From NCBI RefSeq assembly GCF_900103455.1, contig NZ_FNHI01000001.1:496001-560000 (forward strand): a stretch of DNA of 64,000 nucleotides, given 5' to 3'. How positions within the stretch are numbered: position 1 is the first letter of the stretch; each line of letters begins with the position of its first letter. Shown here piece after piece: positions 27,856 through 35,842 of the stretch. A program made the translations under genes and the position numbers. The notes under the pieces were generated by a model. That model was not told where the DNA came from, ran no database searches, and saw only the letters and a list, made by a program, of their open reading frames with translations. The stretch is from Streptomyces wuyuanensis (GTDB lineage Bacteria; Actinomycetota; Actinomycetes; Streptomycetales; Streptomycetaceae).

Positions 27856-28257
27856 GTGACGGAGCACCTGGACCCGGCGGACCTGGCCGAACTCGCCCTG
27901 GGCGGCGACGGCGGACTCGACGAAGCCGCTCCGTGGGTGCGGGAGCACCTGCGCGCGTGCGCCGCGTGCCGCGGTGAGCTCGGCTCGCTGCGGCGCCTCG
28001 TCCGGGCGCTGCGCTCGGCGACGCCGACGGACCTGGTCGGACCACCGCCGCCGGGGGTGTGGGTGCGCCTCGCGCGCGCGGCCGACGTCGGGCGGCACCC
28101 GGCCCCGCAGACCGGCCGACCGGCCCGCGGGGAACGCGCCGGCGGCGCCGCCCGCCTGCTCGTCGTCGCCGCTGCCGCTGCCGCCGCAGGGGCCGCCGCC
28201 GTGTGGTGCCGCCGCCGTCGAGCGGTGAGACAAGGCCCACTCCGCACTCGGGCATGA
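27856..28257 (+). CDS. Zinc-finger-type anti-sigma factor, short form
   Basis: A 133-residue protein with an N-terminal anti-sigma domain resembling RskA/ZAS: DPADLAELALGGDGG, then REHLRACAACRGEL with the H-x3-C-x2-C zinc motif at about residues 35-41. A hydrophobic helix (LLVVAAAAAAAGAAAVW) lies near residues 96-112, followed by only about 18 residues. The sensory domain usual after the membrane helix is missing. Gene order is also unusual: it is divergent from, not downstream of, its likely partner sigma gene. The GTG at 27856 lacks a strong ribosome binding site. Confidence 0.75.
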   Translation: MTEHLDPADLAELALGGDGGLDEAAPWVREHLRACAACRGELGSLRRLVRALRSATPTDLVGPPPPGVWVRLARAADVGRHPAPQTGRPARGERAGGAARLLVVAAAAAAAGAAAVWCRRRRAVRQGPLRTRA

Positions 28258-28608
28258 ACCGCGCGGCACCGAGGCATGACCCGTCCGTGGGGCGTGACCT
28301 CCGCCACCTTTCCGGAATCCCTCGGTCCGTTCGTTTCGGGGGAATCCGGCGCGGTTCCGGACGCCGGCAGCAGGCCGCGGCCGGTGCGGGCGCTCTGCGG
28401 GGCCGTGGCACCACCCGGGTCGCGAACGCCGGCCGCCGGCCGCCGCCACGGCCGTGCGGGGGGTGAACGGGCAAGATCCACGCGCCGTTTGACCTGATCG
28501 GGACGGTACGGTCGAGCAGGAGCCACGCGAGTGCAATTATTCGCGAGCGGCAAGTATTCTGCTTGCGCCCCACGACCCGCGTGCGGCCGAGGGGAGGGGA
28601 GGTCGGCT
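28258..28608. other. Intergenic region upstream of the REC-PP2C operon
   Basis: This 351-base gap contains a locally AT-rich segment at about 28530-28562, including a TATTCT that could be a -10 box, flanked by the short inverted repeat GCAAG-N7-CTTGC. A ribosome binding site GGGGAGG precedes the GTG at 28609. No further gene is supported. Confidence 0.4.
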
Positions 28609-29892
28609 GTGAGGAGCCCTGTCGGCGGGCAAGGCCCGGAGGTGCCGGGGCCGAGGGCACCGGTCCCGCAGGTGCCTCTGGCCCGTGTGTCACCGGCCGA
28701 CCTCGCGGCCGGCGGCGACGACCCCTACCTGACGGTCCTGCTCGTCGAGGACGACGACGGCGACGCGCTGCTGGTGGAGGAGACCCTCCGGGACAGCGGC
28801 CTCGCGGTCCGGCTCACCCGCGCCCGCTCCCTGGCCGAGGCGCGGAGGGAGCTGAGCGGCGAGCACGGCGCTCCCGCCCGGTGCGTCCTGCTCGATCTCC
28901 ACCTCCCCGACGCCCAGGGCCTGGACGTCGTCGGTCAGGTGCTCGCCGAGTCGCCCCGCGCGGCGGTCGTCGTGCTGACGGGGCTCGCCGAGGAGGGCGT
29001 GGGACTCTCCGCCGTCGCTGCGGGCGCCCAGGACTACCTGATCAAGGGCGTCTTCGAACCCACCGTGCTGGCACGGTCGGTCAGATACGCGGTGCAGCGG
29101 CGCCAGATCGAGCAGGCGGCCATGGCCCTGGAGGCCAGCCGCATGCGCGCCCAGGAGAACGCCCGGCTCGAACGGGGTCTGCTGCCCTCGCCGCTGCTGC
29201 ACGGCGCCGGGGTGCAGGTCGTGTCGCGGTACGAACCCAGCCGGTCCCTGGGCCTGCTCAGCGGCGACTTCTACGACGTCGTGGAGGCCCCGGACGGCAC
29301 GGTCCACGCCGTCATCGGCGATGTCTCCGGCCACGGCCCCGACGAGGCCGCCCTCGGCGTGTGCCTCCGCGTGGCCTGGCGCTCCTTCACCCTCGCCGGG
29401 GTCACCGGCACCGGCGTGTGTGAACTCATGCAGAAGGTCCTGGTGGCCGAGCGGACCGGCCCCGAGATCTTCGCCACCGTCACGACGGTGGAACTGCCCC
29501 CCGGCATGACGAAGGCCAAGGTGGTCCGCGCCGGGCATCCGCCGCTGCTGCTGCGGGAACCTGCGGGAGTGCGGCTCGTCGAGACCGCCGTCGGCCCGGC
29601 GCTCGGCCTGCTCCCCGACGGCCGCTGCCACTGGCGGGAGGACCATCTGGACCTGCCGGCCGCCGGGGGCCTGGCCCTTTTCACGGACGGGCTCTTCGAA
29701 GGACGCGTCAGCGCCGACGGGCGGCGGCTCGGCGAGGACGGCCTGCTCGCCCTCGCCGGCCGGTACACCGGCCGTTCCGCCGAGGAGTTCGTCACCGCCG
29801 TGATCTCGGAGACGCGGGCCCTCTCGGCCGACCACGGCGGGCACAGCGACGACGTCGCCCTCCTCCACCTCGAATGGAACGAGCAGAAGTGA
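28609..29892 (+). CDS. Response regulator fused to PP2C-type (SpoIIE/RsbU) phosphatase
   Basis: A 427-residue protein. A receiver domain (residues about 45-165; VLLVEDDDGDALLVEETL, phospho-acceptor D96 in LLDLHLPDA, K in YLIKGVF) is joined by a helical linker to a PP2C phosphatase domain (GLLSGDFYDVVEAPDGTV, GDVSGHGPDEAALG, SDDVALLHLEW). Such proteins dephosphorylate STAS anti-anti-sigma factors when phosphorylated. The GTG at 28609 follows GGGGAGG. It overlaps the histidine kinase gene by four bases and heads a three-gene operon, so the kinase probably controls its receiver. Confidence 0.93.
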   Translation: MRSPVGGQGPEVPGPRAPVPQVPLARVSPADLAAGGDDPYLTVLLVEDDDGDALLVEETLRDSGLAVRLTRARSLAEARRELSGEHGAPARCVLLDLHLPDAQGLDVVGQVLAESPRAAVVVLTGLAEEGVGLSAVAAGAQDYLIKGVFEPTVLARSVRYAVQRRQIEQAAMALEASRMRAQENARLERGLLPSPLLHGAGVQVVSRYEPSRSLGLLSGDFYDVVEAPDGTVHAVIGDVSGHGPDEAALGVCLRVAWRSFTLAGVTGTGVCELMQKVLVAERTGPEIFATVTTVELPPGMTKAKVVRAGHPPLLLREPAGVRLVETAVGPALGLLPDGRCHWREDHLDLPAAGGLALFTDGLFEGRVSADGRRLGEDGLLALAGRYTGRSAEEFVTAVISETRALSADHGGHSDDVALLHLEWNEQK

Positions 29893-31604
29893 CCAGCCAC
29901 GAAGACCGTCGGACCCCGACCGGTGCACCGTCCGTGTGGGCCCGGCGGCGCGCCGGGCTGACCGTCCCCATGTGGCTGGGCATCGTCCTGGCCGCCATCC
30001 TCGTCGTGGTGACGGGCTTCGCCGTGGTGGGCGCGCAGCTGCTCTCCCGGACGGCCGCCGAGTCGGACGACCTCGTCGACCGCATCCAGCCCGCCCGTGT
30101 GGACGCGTACAGGCTGCAGAAGGCGCTTCTCGACCAGGAGACCGGGGTGCGAGGCTTCGTCCTGAGCCAGGACCCCCGCTGGCTGGAGCCCTACACACAG
30201 GGCCAGAGGGAGGAGGAGTCCGCCGAACGTGCCCTGCGCGAGGCGCTCGCCGGCGACCCGGCGCTGCTCGCCGTCGTCTCCCGGACCGCGGAGACGGCCG
30301 AGAGCTGGCGGACCGGCCACGCCGAACCGCTCGTGGAACGGGCCCGCCGGGGAGCCCTGCCCTCGTCAGCGACGACGGAACTGCAGTCGAGCAAGGTCGC
30401 CTTCGACCGGCTGCGTGAGCGGTTCGACGACCTGAACGAGACCCTGACCGCCGAACGGTCCAGCGCCAGGGCGGAGATGCACCGCACCCGCACCGGCCAC
30501 AACTGGGCCCTCACCGGGATGCTGGCCGCCTTCGTCGTGTTCGCGGCGGTTCTGGTGGTCGTGCTGCACCGGGCCGTCGGACGGCCGCTCGGCGGGCTGC
30601 GGACGGCGGCCCAGCGGGTCGCCGACGGCGACTTCGACCACCGCATCGAGCCGGGCGGATCGGCGGAGACCCGGCACCTCGCCGCTGCCGTGGAGGCCAT
30701 GCGGGTCCGTGTCCTCGACGCCCTGAAGGCCTCGCAGCAGCGCGAGGAGCTCCTCGCCCGGCGCACGGCCGTACTCGACGAACAGACGGTGGAACTGCGC
30801 CGCTCCAACGCCGAGTTGGAGCAGTTCGCCTACGTCGCCTCGCACGACCTGCAGGAGCCGCTCCGCAAGGTCGCCTCCTTCTGCCAGCTGCTGGAGAAGC
30901 GGTACGGGGACCAGCTCGACGACCGGGCCAAGCAGTACATCGACTTCGCCGTCGACGGCGCCAAGCGCATGCAGGTCCTGATCAACGACCTGCTGACCTA
31001 CTCCCGGGTCGGACGGGTCAACGACGCAAGCGACACCGTGGGCATGGACCCCGCGCTCGACGGGGCCCTGGCCAATCTCGGTACGTCCGTGGAGGAGGCG
31101 GGAGCGGTCGTCGAGCGCCCCGACGGCCTCCACACCATCACCGGCGACCCGATGCTGCTGACGATGCTGTGGCAGAACCTGATCGGCAACGCCGTGAAGT
31201 TCCGGGCCCCCGACCGCCCGCCGGTCGTCCGCGTCACCGTCGAGCCGGACAACGACGGCGAGGCCCCGGCCTGGCACTACTGTGTCGACGACAACGGCAT
31301 CGGCATCCCCGAGGAGTTCGCGGAGAAGGTCTTCGTGATCTTCCAGCGGCTCCACGGCCGGGACGCCTACACCGGCACGGGCATAGGCCTGGCTCTCTGC
31401 AAGAAGATCGTGGAGCACCACGGCGGGCGCATCTGGATCGACACCGGGCAGAGCGAGGGGACGCGGATCCACTTCACACTGCCCGCCGTCTCCGTGGAGG
31501 AACCCCCGGCCGCGACGGAGCCCCAGGGCGCCGGGCCGGAGTCCCCCGGAGCCGGTCCGTCCCCGGCCGGCCGCGCGCCCCTCACCACAGGAGATCACGT
31601 ATGA
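29889..31604 (+). CDS. Sensor histidine kinase with CHASE3-like and HAMP domains
   Basis: A 571-residue membrane kinase. TM1 lies at about residues 25-47 and TM2 at about 205-225. Between them is a CHASE3-like extracytoplasmic domain (LLDQETGVRGFVLSQDPRWL). HAMP follows (GRPLGGLRTAAQRVADGDF), then a coiled segment, the H-box YVASHDLQEPLRKV (His about 319) and an HATPase domain (NLIGNAVKFRAP, DDNGIGIPEEF, TGTGIGLALCKK). This is the phytochrome-like, bacteriophytochrome-output class of kinase. The GTG overlaps the upstream stop (GTGA); an ATG five codons earlier is possible. Partners are the flanking receivers. Confidence 0.93.
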   Translation: MTSHEDRRTPTGAPSVWARRRAGLTVPMWLGIVLAAILVVVTGFAVVGAQLLSRTAAESDDLVDRIQPARVDAYRLQKALLDQETGVRGFVLSQDPRWLEPYTQGQREEESAERALREALAGDPALLAVVSRTAETAESWRTGHAEPLVERARRGALPSSATTELQSSKVAFDRLRERFDDLNETLTAERSSARAEMHRTRTGHNWALTGMLAAFVVFAAVLVVVLHRAVGRPLGGLRTAAQRVADGDFDHRIEPGGSAETRHLAAAVEAMRVRVLDALKASQQREELLARRTAVLDEQTVELRRSNAELEQFAYVASHDLQEPLRKVASFCQLLEKRYGDQLDDRAKQYIDFAVDGAKRMQVLINDLLTYSRVGRVNDASDTVGMDPALDGALANLGTSVEEAGAVVERPDGLHTITGDPMLLTMLWQNLIGNAVKFRAPDRPPVVRVTVEPDNDGEAPAWHYCVDDNGIGIPEEFAEKVFVIFQRLHGRDAYTGTGIGLALCKKIVEHHGGRIWIDTGQSEGTRIHFTLPAVSVEEPPAATEPQGAGPESPGAGPSPAGRAPLTTGDHV

Positions 31605-32038
31605 ACGCCACCAAGCCCATCGAGGTCCTCCTCGTCGAGGACGACCCGGGCGACGAGCTGATGACCCGCGAGGCGTTCGAGGACAACAAGATCGGCAACA
31701 CGCTGCACGTCGTGCGCGACGGCGAGGAGGCGCTGGACTTCCTCTACCGGCGCGGCGCCCACCAGGACGCCCCGCGCCCCGACCTCATCCTCCTCGACCT
31801 CAATCTGCCCAAGTACGACGGACGCCAGGTGCTCGAACGCATCAAGGCGGACTCGGACCTCACCCACATCCCCGTGGTGGTGCTGACGACGTCCGCGGCG
31901 GAGGAGGACATCCTGCGCAGCTACCAGCTCCACGCCAGCGCCTATGTCACCAAGCCGGTGGACCTGGAGCAGTTCATCGCCGCGATCAGGAAGATCGACG
32001 ACTTCTTCGTCACCGTCGTACGGCTGCCCCGCTCCTGA
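31601..32038 (+). CDS. Single-domain response regulator (Rcp1-like)
   Basis: A 145-residue stand-alone receiver with LLVEDDPGDELMTREAF, phospho-acceptor D66 in LILLDLNLPKYDGR, and the conserved T/K pair in VLTTSA and YVTKPVDLEQF. No output domain is present, so it probably shuttles phosphate or competes for the kinase. It overlaps the kinase stop by four bases (ATGA). GGAG lies ten bases upstream. Confidence 0.94.
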   Translation: MNATKPIEVLLVEDDPGDELMTREAFEDNKIGNTLHVVRDGEEALDFLYRRGAHQDAPRPDLILLDLNLPKYDGRQVLERIKADSDLTHIPVVVLTTSAAEEDILRSYQLHASAYVTKPVDLEQFIAAIRKIDDFFVTVVRLPRS

Positions 32039-32220
32039 CGGGAGTCCCTTCGCGCACCCGGACGCGGGCTCCGGAGCCCCGGTGCGGCGCGGAGGGGAGG
32101 GGCAGGAGCGGAGAAGTCGCGGTCGAGGATTCCCCAGGCGAACCGGGGGCAAACGGGTGGCTGACGAACGTCACCCGAACGATGCGCGGCAGTGCGCACC
32201 GTGCCCGCGAAGGAGCGCCC

Positions 32221-32727
32221 ATGAACCCCGGTCAGGCAACCGAGCACGCAGACCGCGCCGAAGGAAGACGGGAGACGGCGGACGAACGCGCCGACCGGCG
32301 CTGGCAGGAGCTCATCCAGGAGATACGCGTCACGCAGACCGGGGTCCAGATCCTGTTCGGCTTCCTCCTCACGGTGGTGTTCACGCCCCACTTCCAGCGC
32401 CTGGGGGAGACCGACAAGACGATCTACCTCATCACGGTCGTCCTGGGGGCCCTCGCGACCGGGGCGCTCATCGGGCCCGTCGCGCTGCACCGGATCGTCT
32501 CCGGTCGCCGCATCAAGCCGCATGCCGTCGTCTGGGCGTCGAGGCTGACGTTCACCGGGATCGTCCTGCTGCTCGCCACGCTCACCTCCGCGCTGTTCCT
32601 CATCCTGCGGGCCGCCACGCACGACGCGTTCGTCCCCTGGGTGGTCTCCGGGGTCCTGGCCTGGTACCTGCTGTGCTGGTTCGCCCTGCCGTTCTGGGCG
32701 CGCAGGCGTCATACGTCCCGGGACTGA
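32221..32727 (+). CDS. DUF6328 family membrane protein
   Basis: A 168-residue protein with a charged N-terminal tail (about 35 residues) and four hydrophobic helices, starting GVQILFGFLLTVVFTPHF and ending WYLLCWFALPFWARRR. This matches the small DUF6328 family of actinobacterial membrane proteins, whose function is unknown. The ATG at 32221 is preceded by GAAGGAG and chosen over an upstream ATG. It lies downstream of the two-component operon after 182 bases. Confidence 0.85.
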   Translation: MNPGQATEHADRAEGRRETADERADRRWQELIQEIRVTQTGVQILFGFLLTVVFTPHFQRLGETDKTIYLITVVLGALATGALIGPVALHRIVSGRRIKPHAVVWASRLTFTGIVLLLATLTSALFLILRAATHDAFVPWVVSGVLAWYLLCWFALPFWARRRHTSRD

Positions 32728-32839
32728 CCCGCCGGACGCACCTGTTTTCGATTCCGTCACGCCGGGAGGTGCCGTCGCGCGGATTCGGGGTAGGAGACCG
32801 CCGACCCAGGGACGGCAGGGACGAACGGACGACCGGCAG

Positions 32840-33277
32840 ATGAGTGCGAGTGTGATCGGGACGGGCCACGGCGCAGCCGCGGCATGGGCCGGAGACGCGT
32901 GGGCGGGCGCCGTCTACGACGGCGGCCCGGGGTGCATCGCCGAGGCCCGGGGCTTCGCCACGCGGTTCCTGGTGGACAGGCACGGCCTGGACCCCGCTTC
33001 GGAGGCGGTGGGTGCCGTCCAGCTGATCGTGTCGGAGCTGGTGACCAACGCGTGCAAGTACGCCCACGGGCCGTGCGCCCTCGATCTGGAAAGGATCCCC
33101 TCCGGCGTCGAGGTCACCGTGTGGGACAGCAGCACCACCCTCCCCCTGGCGCGTGCCGCCGACCCGGGGCGGGTGGGCCAGCACGGTCTGGAGATCGTCC
33201 TGGCCCTGTGCGAGGGCTTCACCGTGGAGCGCGAGCCGGTCGGCAAGCGCGTCACGGTACGCGTCTCCTTCGCGTGA
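32840..33277 (+). CDS. HATPase-type anti-sigma regulatory kinase
   Basis: A 145-residue RsbW/SpoIIAB-like ATP-binding protein. The N-box is IVSELVTNACKYAHGPC, G1 is VWDSSTTLP and the G2 region is GRVGQHGLEIVLALC. It probably binds a sigma factor or phosphorylates a STAS protein. A convergent STAS gene (33305-33667) ends 27 bases away, and two SigB-type sigma genes lie within 5 kb. No strong ribosome binding site precedes the ATG at 32840. Confidence 0.88.
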   Translation: MSASVIGTGHGAAAAWAGDAWAGAVYDGGPGCIAEARGFATRFLVDRHGLDPASEAVGAVQLIVSELVTNACKYAHGPCALDLERIPSGVEVTVWDSSTTLPLARAADPGRVGQHGLEIVLALCEGFTVEREPVGKRVTVRVSFA

Positions 33278-33304
33278 CCGCCCGGCACCCGGCGCCTCCG
33301 CCGG

Positions 33305-33667
33305 TCACGGCACCAGGTCGTCGCTGACGTCCAGGACCTGGTCGGCTCCCGTGATCTCCAGCAGCCGCCGCAGCTGAGGCTGCGGCTTCGCGATGCGCAG
33401 GTGCGCGTTCTGGTGGACGCGCAGCAGCAGGTTCAGGAAGGCCGAGTCGCCGAAGGTGACGGCGGAGACGTCGAGGATCACCTTGGAGTGCTCCGCCGAC
33501 GCCGAGGTCAGTGCGTCGTCCAGAGGCGGAAGACTGGTCAGGTCCAGATCGCCGCGGGCGGCGATCACCCAGGCCTCTCCGGCCGCGTACTGGACGCTCA
33601 CCGGACCCCCTGCGGCCTGCCGGCCCCCGACGTCGATGCGGGACTGGTCTTCGCTGCTCGCGTCCAT
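33305..33667 (-). CDS. STAS-domain anti-anti-sigma factor
   Basis: A 120-residue SpoIIAA-like protein: AWVIAARGDLDLTSLPPLDD, then VILDVSAVTFGDSAFLNLLL, with the serine of FGDSAFL as the expected phosphorylation site. The start MDASSEDQ at 33667 gives the usual short N-terminus; the longer upstream frame is arginine-rich and unlike the family. It is convergent with the HATPase gene at 32840 and may be its partner. Confidence 0.88.
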   Translation of the reverse strand: MDASSEDQSRIDVGGRQAAGGPVSVQYAAGEAWVIAARGDLDLTSLPPLDDALTSASAEHSKVILDVSAVTFGDSAFLNLLLRVHQNAHLRIAKPQPQLRRLLEITGADQVLDVSDDLVP

Positions 33668-33870
33668 GGTGGCGAGTATGCCCGTCCCCGGACCGCTCCG
33701 GTAGTCAGGGGCCCGCCCGTCCGGGCGGTTCCGGCCGGAGGGTTCGCACCGTGCGACGGCACGCCGTACCGCCCGCAACGTATTCCCCATGGATTCAACC
33801 CGCCGAGTTTTCCGGCGCGTCCGGACTTCCCCTGGAGCAAAGCGCCCCGCGGAAAAGGGAAATGAAACTC

Positions 33871-33895
33871 GCGTGTGGCGTGCGATCCCGGGTAA
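33871..33895 (+). promoter_or_regulatory. SigB-like promoter of the small hydrophobic-protein gene
   Basis: GCGT, a 15-base spacer and GGGTAA resemble the Streptomyces SigB-type consensus GNNT-N14-16-GGGTAY, with one mismatch at the last position. The -10 lies 24 bases upstream of the GTG start at 33920. Confidence 0.45.
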
Positions 33896-33919
33896 GCGGA
33901 TTCCGGGAGGTTGATAGAA

Positions 33920-34090
33920 GTGGTTCCTTTGCTGCTCGTTCTGCTGCTCGCCCTGCTTCTCTTCGGCGCGGGCTTCGCACTCAAGGCACTGTGGTGGATC
34001 GCGGTCATCGTTCTGGTGGTGTGGCTGCTCGGCTTCGTGATCCGTCCGGCGGCGGCCGGCGGCCGACGCGGCCGCTGGTACCGCTGGTAG
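33920..34090 (+). CDS. Small hydrophobic membrane protein
   Basis: A 56-residue protein: MVPLLLVLLLALLLFGAGFA, a second hydrophobic helix (WWIAVIVLVVWLLGFVI) and an arginine-rich tail ending RWYRW. This is the tiny two-helix hydrophobic protein common in Streptomyces, often called a hydrophobic or membrane stress protein; its function is not established. The GTG follows GGGAGG nine bases upstream. A SigB-like promoter precedes it and a strong terminator follows at 34120-34152, so it is a monocistronic unit. Confidence 0.83.
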   Translation: MVPLLLVLLLALLLFGAGFALKALWWIAVIVLVVWLLGFVIRPAAAGGRRGRWYRW

Positions 34091-34119
34091 CGGTGGCGCG
34101 CGCGGCGCGCGTGTGAATC

Positions 34120-34152
34120 ATCGGGGCCCCGACGCACGGTCGGGGCCCCGAT
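34120..34152 (+). terminator. Strong rho-independent-type hairpin
   Basis: A perfect 14-base stem (ATCGGGGCCCCGAC and its complement) with a five-base loop is followed by TGTCTT. It ends the small hydrophobic-protein transcript. Confidence 0.85.
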
Positions 34153-34303
34153 TGTCTTCCGCTCGCGATTCCGGCCGTGTCGCGTACTCGCGAATCCGGC
34201 TGTGTTCCGTATTCGGGTCCGCGCCGGTCCCTTAACGGTCTTGGGGCGGGGAACCCGGAATGGGCGCGGGGATTCCGATGAACGGGAACAGGAGTGAACA
34301 GGC

Positions 34304-34483
34304 ATGGTCGGCAAAGTCGTCGAGGCATTTCCTGCCGGTGGCCCGCGCGGCTCGTGGCCGGCGGAGGAGTGCGCCGCCCGCCGTCGCGAACGGGGCGCGT
34401 CCGCCACGGTGGTCATGGACTTGGAAGGGGACGTGTTCCTCGTCGTCGAGACCTCGGAGCCCTCGGAGCACGGCGGGGACTGA
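34304..34483 (+). CDS. Small protein of unknown function (59 aa)
   Basis: The frame starts ATG at 34304 after AGGAG and encodes MVGKVVEAFPAGGPRGSWPA, then a short charged stretch and ATVVMDLEGDVFLVVETSEP. Codon third positions are strongly G/C, as in real genes of this window. The pattern of PAGGPRGSWPAEECAAR followed by a VVMDL-x-D-x-FLVV strand resembles small conserved Streptomyces proteins, but I do not recognise a named family. A hairpin follows at 34528. Confidence 0.65.
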   Translation: MVGKVVEAFPAGGPRGSWPAEECAARRRERGASATVVMDLEGDVFLVVETSEPSEHGGD

Positions 34484-34527
34484 GGGCCGGCAAGCGGCGG
34501 GACCGCGGGGCCCGTTGGACGGTGCGG

Positions 34528-34558
34528 GGCCCTTCGGACGGTGTCCGTCCGAAGGGCC
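34528..34558 (+). terminator. Hairpin terminator after the 59-residue gene
   Basis: A perfect 13-base stem, GGCCCTTCGGACG and its complement, with a five-base loop GTGTC, lies 45 bases past the stop codon. Confidence 0.75.
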
Positions 34559-34730
34559 ACCTCGGGCGGGAACGGAGCGCCCGGGACTCCGCGTCTCCGG
34601 CAGCCCGCCGCCGGCGACGACGTGCCGTCCGCCCCACTCGACGCCGCGCGGCGCTCGCCTGCGCACGGCCCGAGCCCGGCGACGCCCGCATCCGTGGCGC
34701 CCGAACCCGCCTCGGTCCGCGGCAGGCAGA

Positions 34731-34775
34731 CGGCGGCGGCCCCCTCGCCCTTGCCGGGCAGGGGGGCCGCCGCCG
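34731..34775 (-). terminator. Hairpin terminator after the leftward sigma factor gene
   Basis: CGGCGGCGGCCCCC and its exact complement form a 14-base stem around a 17-base loop that itself contains a small GCCC/GGGC hairpin. It lies 41 bases past the stop at 34816. Confidence 0.75.
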
Positions 34776-34815
34776 ATCGTGCCTGTGTCTTTGCGTGGTG
34801 CGCGCGTCCGGCGGT

Positions 34816-35694
34816 TCAGCCCGTGCCGGTCTCCAGCAGGCCGGCGCGGAGCCGCTTGATGATGCGGGTCAGCAGCCGTGAGACATGCATCTGGGAGATG
34901 CCCAGCTGCTCGCCGATCTGGGCCTGCGTGAGCTCCTCGACGAAGCGGAGGTGCAGGATCTGGCGGTCGCGGTCCTCGAGCTCGGCGACCAGGGGAGCGA
35001 GGGAGTGGAAGTCCTCGATGAGCTCGAGCGCGGCCTCCTCCTCGCCGATGAAGTCGGCGAGGGCAGCCTCGCTGTCCTGGGCGGTGTCGCCGCTGAGGGC
35101 GGCGTCCAGGGAAGCGGAGTTGTAGGCGTTGGAGGCCTTGCGGGCCTCGATGACGTCCTCCTCCGGGAGGGACATCAGCTCGGAGAGCTCCTTCACCGTG
35201 GGCGTCCGGCCGAGCCGGCTGCGCAGTTCCTCGGTGGCCTTGGCCAGCTCGACGCGGGCCTCCTGGAGCCGGCGGGGGACGTGCACGGCCCAGCTCGTGT
35301 CCCGGAAGAAGCGCTTGATCTCGCCCACGATGCAGGGCACGGCGAAGGTGGTGAACTCCACCGCGCGGGACAGGTCGAACCGGTCGATGGCCTTGATCAG
35401 ACCGATCGTGCCGACCTGGACGATGTCCTCCATCTCGTCCGCGCCCCTGCTGCGGAAGCGGCCCGCCGCGTACCTGACCAGCGAGAGGTTCATCTCGATG
35501 AGGGTGTTGCGCACGTACTGGTATTCGGGCGTCCCCTCTTCGAGCTGCGCCAGCCGGGCGAAGAACTGACGGGAGAGGTCGCGTGCATCCTGGGGAGCCA
35601 CCTTGGACGGGTCCGCGATCGGCTCGATCCCGATCGCGCCGATCGCCGAAGTCGTCTCCTGTGCCGCGGTTGTCGCTGCGGTCACGGCTGCCAT
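34816..35694 (-). CDS. SigB/SigF-family RNA polymerase sigma factor
   Basis: A 292-residue alternative sigma factor of the SigB/SigF/WhiG group. Region 2 is in MNLSLVRYAAGRFRSRG and EDIVQVGTIGLIKAIDRFD, followed by EFTTFAVPCIVGEIKRFFRD, region 3 in LSRQ- and TPTVKELSELMSLPEEDV, and region 4 ending QAQIGEQLGISQMHVSRLL. Such factors are controlled by HATPase anti-sigma kinases and STAS proteins, both abundant nearby. The ATG at 35694 has AGGGGTGG at better spacing than the ATG at 35703. It has its own perfect SigB-like promoter, suggesting autoregulation. Confidence 0.93.
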   Translation of the reverse strand: MAAVTAATTAAQETTSAIGAIGIEPIADPSKVAPQDARDLSRQFFARLAQLEEGTPEYQYVRNTLIEMNLSLVRYAAGRFRSRGADEMEDIVQVGTIGLIKAIDRFDLSRAVEFTTFAVPCIVGEIKRFFRDTSWAVHVPRRLQEARVELAKATEELRSRLGRTPTVKELSELMSLPEEDVIEARKASNAYNSASLDAALSGDTAQDSEAALADFIGEEEAALELIEDFHSLAPLVAELEDRDRQILHLRFVEELTQAQIGEQLGISQMHVSRLLTRIIKRLRAGLLETGTG

Positions 35695-35742
35695 GCCATC
35701 CACCCCTGTCGTCCGTATCTCCGACCCCCGTGCTCGGTCCGC

Positions 35743-35767
35743 ATACCCGGGATATCGGAGTGCATTC
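35743..35767 (-). promoter_or_regulatory. SigB-like promoter of sigma factor gene
   Basis: On the minus strand GAAT, a 15-base spacer and GGGTAT match the Streptomyces SigB consensus GNNT-N14-16-GGGTAY fully. The predicted transcript starts about 40 bases before the ATG at 35694. Confidence 0.75.
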
Positions 35768-35842
35768 GTGTTGGTGTGCCGATCCGGCGGATGTTTTCGT
35801 GAGCCACGTCCGGCGAGGGCCCGCCCGTCACTCCCGCCCCGC

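Larger units (their letters stand above)
34484..34815. other. Intergenic region with two hairpins between convergent genes
   Basis: This 332-base gap separates the rightward 59-residue gene from the leftward sigma factor gene. It contains one terminator-like hairpin for each (34528-34558 and 34731-34775). I see nothing else. Confidence 0.6.

Noticed and set aside
32066..32079. GGGCTCCGGAGCCC palindrome after the response-regulator operon as a terminator
   Set aside because: It has no loop and no U-tract and could not form a stable hairpin of normal geometry; left unannotated.
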